Shown: one piece after another, positions 61,915 through 64,000 of the stretch
Layout: each line of letters starts with the position of its first letter
Position numbering within the stretch: the stretch's first letter is position 1
Assembly (NCBI GenBank): GCA_020634415.1
Contig: JACKBT010000010.1
Location: 1-64,000, forward strand
DNA: 64,000 nt
Source: Ardenticatenaceae bacterium
GTDB lineage: Bacteria > Chloroflexota > Anaerolineae > Promineifilales > Promineifilaceae
Direction: 5' to 3'
The notes under the pieces: model-generated
Database searches by the model: none
What the model saw: the letters and a program-made list of their open reading frames with translations, nothing else
What the model was told of the DNA's origin: nothing
Translations under genes and position numbers: made by a program

Positions 61915-63105
61915 CTAAGAAGCAATTATAGCTCGTACCGCCTCAATGACACTTTCCACATCAGCGTTCGTCAACTTCGGCGATAAAGGCAAAGACACTG
62001 TACGCTCACTCAACCAAGTTGCATTCGGATAATCTTCTGGAAGTAAGCCATATTGTTCCCGATAGTAGGGGTGTAGATGAACCCCAATATAGTGAACACC
62101 CGTACCGATGTTTTGCTTATGCAACGCCATCATAAAATCATCACGATTTATCCCAGTGCGCCCCTCATCAACCATCAAAGTATAAAGGTGTCTGGCATGA
62201 CGAATATGAGCCACATCTGGTGCAGGCAAATCTACAGCGAGATCACTAAAAGCTTGGTTATAAATGTTCCATATCTCATTGCGCCGAACCAGGTTTTGCT
62301 CCACCCGCTTTAGCTGATGCAACCCTATAGCTGCCTGCAAATCTGTCATATTGTACTTGTAACCCGGCAACACAACCTGATAATGCTTGAAACCTTCATC
62401 CGAATAGCGTTTCCAGGCATCTCGGCTCAAGCCATGCAGCCCATAAATCTTTATTTTGTCAGCATATTCAGGCACATTCGTAGTAACTATCCCCCCTTCC
62501 GCAGTAGTTACATTTTTTGTCGCATAGAAGCTAAAGACTGTCATATGTGCTATCGTGCCAATCTTTTTGCCCTTGTAAGTCGTTTCAATGGCATGAGCGG
62601 CATCTTCAATCACTATTAAGTTATGCCGCTCAGCAATATCCATAATCGCATCCATATCACAAGCCAGGCCACACAAATGAACAGGTACAATGGCTCGGGT
62701 ACGTGGCGTTATGGCATCTTCAATTTTTTGGGGATCAATGAGCTGGGTTTCGCGCTCACAATCTACCAAAACGGGCGTGGCTCCTGTATGAATGATGCTG
62801 TTAACAGTCGCACAAAAGGTCATCGGGGTAGTAATGACCTCATCACCAGGGCCAACCCCTGCGGCTAACAGGGACAGATGCAGCCCTGCGGTGCAGGAAT
62901 TGAGAGCTAAAGCATAATCAGCCCCTACATATTGCCGAAACATTTCCTCAAATTGATTCACTTTGGGGCCAGTACCAATCCATGCTTTGCGCAAGGAGTC
63001 TACGACTTCGTCAATCTCTTCTTCTAATATTTGTGGCTGCCCAAAAACAAGGTAGTCATCGCGAATAGGTTTATCAGGATCGTGGGACATAGTTTGTTTC
63101 CTCAT
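61915..63105 (-). CDS. DegT/DnrJ/EryC1-family PLP aminotransferase
   Basis: The 396-residue protein carries the family pattern: GTGPKVNQFEEMFRQYVGADYALALNSCTAGLHLSLLAAGVGPGDEVITTPMTFCATVN, the PLP-phosphate and ring contacts in VIEDAAHAIETTYKGKKIG, and the Schiff-base Lys in FSFYATKNVTTAEGG. It makes an amino sugar from a 3- or 4-keto nucleotide sugar, usually with glutamate as donor. Its start overlaps the upstream sulfotransferase stop by 4 bases. It suggests that the glycan made by the operon contains an amino sugar. Confidence 0.93.
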   Translation of the reverse strand: MRKQTMSHDPDKPIRDDYLVFGQPQILEEEIDEVVDSLRKAWIGTGPKVNQFEEMFRQYVGADYALALNSCTAGLHLSLLAAGVGPGDEVITTPMTFCATVNSIIHTGATPVLVDCERETQLIDPQKIEDAITPRTRAIVPVHLCGLACDMDAIMDIAERHNLIVIEDAAHAIETTYKGKKIGTIAHMTVFSFYATKNVTTAEGGIVTTNVPEYADKIKIYGLHGLSRDAWKRYSDEGFKHYQVVLPGYKYNMTDLQAAIGLHQLKRVEQNLVRRNEIWNIYNQAFSDLAVDLPAPDVAHIRHARHLYTLMVDEGRTGINRDDFMMALHKQNIGTGVHYIGVHLHPYYREQYGLLPEDYPNATWLSERTVSLPLSPKLTNADVESVIEAVRAIIAS

Positions 63106-64000
63106 GATTTAGTTTTGTAATCAAGAAGTGGCTTGTAGGAAGGGGCTTTATCAACTTTGCGGCGCCGAATTTGTTTAAGCAGTTTCTGGCGTGCTTGCCA
63201 GCCAGGATCGGTGGCTAGTTGGCGGCGGCGATTATAAACTTGGATTTTGTTTTGTAAGTTGTAGCGGAGGTGTTGTATGCGTTTGATGGGCTGAACGGCC
63301 GTATCCGTCACCAACGGATAGCCCAAAACCCTAAGCACATTCCCCGCAACCTGTTCAAACAAACCAATCTCCTTCATAGGCAGTTGCTGTAAAAACTTAG
63401 CCTTATTATTTTGCATAAGAGGTCGGGACAAATTTTTCCAGTAATCTGTTTTTTGAGCCTCAGATCGAGCTTCATCAGCCGTGTAAAATTGCAGCATTTC
63501 TGACTGATAAGCAACACCTAGAAAAGCACAAACACGCTTTAGCTCAGCCTCTGGATGCTCCAGTAAATCTTCATATCTCAGCAAGCAGACCGCATCCAGA
63601 GCCTTTAGCTCTTGATAAACTCGCAAACATTCTTCTTGTTCACGCCGCCATTCTTGCGCAATATTATAGATGTGCTGATCATGACTGGGAACTTTTTTGA
63701 TAGAACAGGCACAATCACGCCCATCCCGGCACAGATAGATAAAACGTGCATCAGGCAAAACTTCACGAATCTGAAAAGCGTGATCGAAAATATTATTTTC
63801 TTTGCATACCCAATTGGAAACCCCTTCCTGAGAAGCATACCAACTATATAAAACAGACAAAAGGCCACTAAGATTTCTGAAGCGGATATTTGGCAACAAC
63901 TTTTCTGGAACAGGTACATATTTCCACTGTAGATGCGATCCCCTAACTTGAGTCAACGCAATGGCATCCGCAACCATTTCGCGGAAATTATCCTCTTTCG
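63102..64000 (-). CDS. Sulfotransferase, third in the glycan operon; N-terminus outside window
   Basis: The frame is open to the right edge, upstream of an ATG at 63977, reading KEDNFREMVADAIAL, so the true start and the PAPS 5' loop are beyond the window. Visible are CKENNIFDHAFQIREVLPDARFIYLCRDGRDCACSIKKVPSHD, the 3'-phosphate region with the conserved CRDGRD, and a C-terminal LLRYEDLLEHPEAELKRVCAFLGV, a typical sulfotransferase end. A basic helical tail follows. It is the most upstream visible gene of the operon. Confidence 0.85.
   Translation of the reverse strand, partial: KEDNFREMVADAIALTQVRGSHLQWKYVPVPEKLLPNIRFRNLSGLLSVLYSWYASQEGVSNWVCKENNIFDHAFQIREVLPDARFIYLCRDGRDCACSIKKVPSHDQHIYNIAQEWRREQEECLRVYQELKALDAVCLLRYEDLLEHPEAELKRVCAFLGVAYQSEMLQFYTADEARSEAQKTDYWKNLSRPLMQNNKAKFLQQLPMKEIGLFEQVAGNVLRVLGYPLVTDTAVQPIKRIQHLRYNLQNKIQVYNRRRQLATDPGWQARQKLLKQIRRRKVDKAPSYKPLLDYKTKS

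Larger units (their letters stand above)
1..64000. repeat. Highly iterated palindrome ACGGCCGT scattered through the window
   Basis: The octamer ACGGCCGT, often extended to AACGGCCGTT, recurs in nearly every gene on both strands. Complete decamers are at 1330, 4417, 4570, 29450, 45861 and 48113. By hand I find about a dozen CGGCCG cores in the first 5.3 kb. The motif mostly lies inside coding regions and is read in several frames, as NGR, TAV or RPL-type tripeptides. It resembles in behaviour the HIP1 octamer of cyanobacteria, although the sequence differs. Confidence 0.85.

Noticed and set aside
1..64000. tRNA, rRNA and other structural RNA genes
   Set aside because: No conserved tRNA arms or rRNA segments were recognised by eye; a covariance-model search would be needed to exclude them firmly.

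Overview
The window looks like a chromosomal segment of a Chloroflexota bacterium, probably an Anaerolineae/Ardenticatenia-type filament. This rests on gene content and protein style, not on a marker gene: lipoproteins and anchored proteins with Thr/Pro linkers, fused ABC permease-M28 peptidase proteins, AtuA/acyl-CoA carboxylase genes, and long PIG-L, DUF971, SpoIIM/RDD and GT4/sulfotransferase runs. No rRNA, tRNA, CRISPR array or prophage was seen. The palindrome ACGGCCGT, usually AACGGCCGTT, is extremely common in genes on both strands. Many gene borders carry hairpins built from short repeated units, and some of these run into reading frames and supply linkers or stop codons.

Layout. 1-5.2 kb: a DUF488-RecQ helicase fusion cut by the left edge, a beta-propeller lipoprotein, and a DNA-alkylation repair pair (Ada/AlkA-like and Ogt-like). 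5.3-14.9 kb, minus strand: DppB-type permease, DppC-type permease fused to a degenerate M28 domain, and a 2021-residue DUF418/M28 protein. 15-17.4 kb: small membrane protein, GHMP sugar kinase, tyrosine recombinase beside a 9-7-9 inverted repeat. 17.5-23 kb: a sigma70-like promoter driving the carboxyltransferase, biotin carboxylase and AtuA genes of an acyclic-terpene or leucine-type catabolic route. 23-29.3 kb: DUF309 protein, Ca-type P-ATPase, two PIG-L deacetylases, J-domain protein. 29.3-33.5 kb: promoter, 35-codon leader ORF, mutually exclusive terminator hairpins, then a heterodimeric ABC exporter. 33.6-37.2 kb: cytochrome c, Rieske protein and cytochrome b of a bc-type complex.

37.4-46.5 kb: MOSC protein, sugar isomerase, PRPP synthetase, CAP-domain protein, a DsbA/FrnE-family protein whose first active-site Cys codon is an in-frame UGA followed by a SECIS-like hairpin, SpoIIM and RDD membrane proteins, a DinB-type protein, DUF971, and then a 56-residue Trp-rich peptide gene followed by an isoprenyl-synthase-like gene. 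That last pair resembles the ComX/ComQ prenylated-pheromone system of Firmicutes. 46.8-55 kb: membrane pyrophosphatase, ROK kinase, TatD nuclease, glycosyltransferases, nitrilase, acetyltransferase. 55-64 kb, minus strand: a tightly overlapping surface-glycan operon with three GT4 glycosyltransferases, three sulfotransferases, a FemAB-like protein, a methyltransferase and a DegT aminotransferase, running off the right edge.

The strongest candidates for new biology are the ComX/ComQ-like pair (45.2-46.5 kb), the probable selenocysteine DsbA (41.3-41.9 kb) and the leader-peptide attenuator before the ABC exporter (29.3-29.7 kb).
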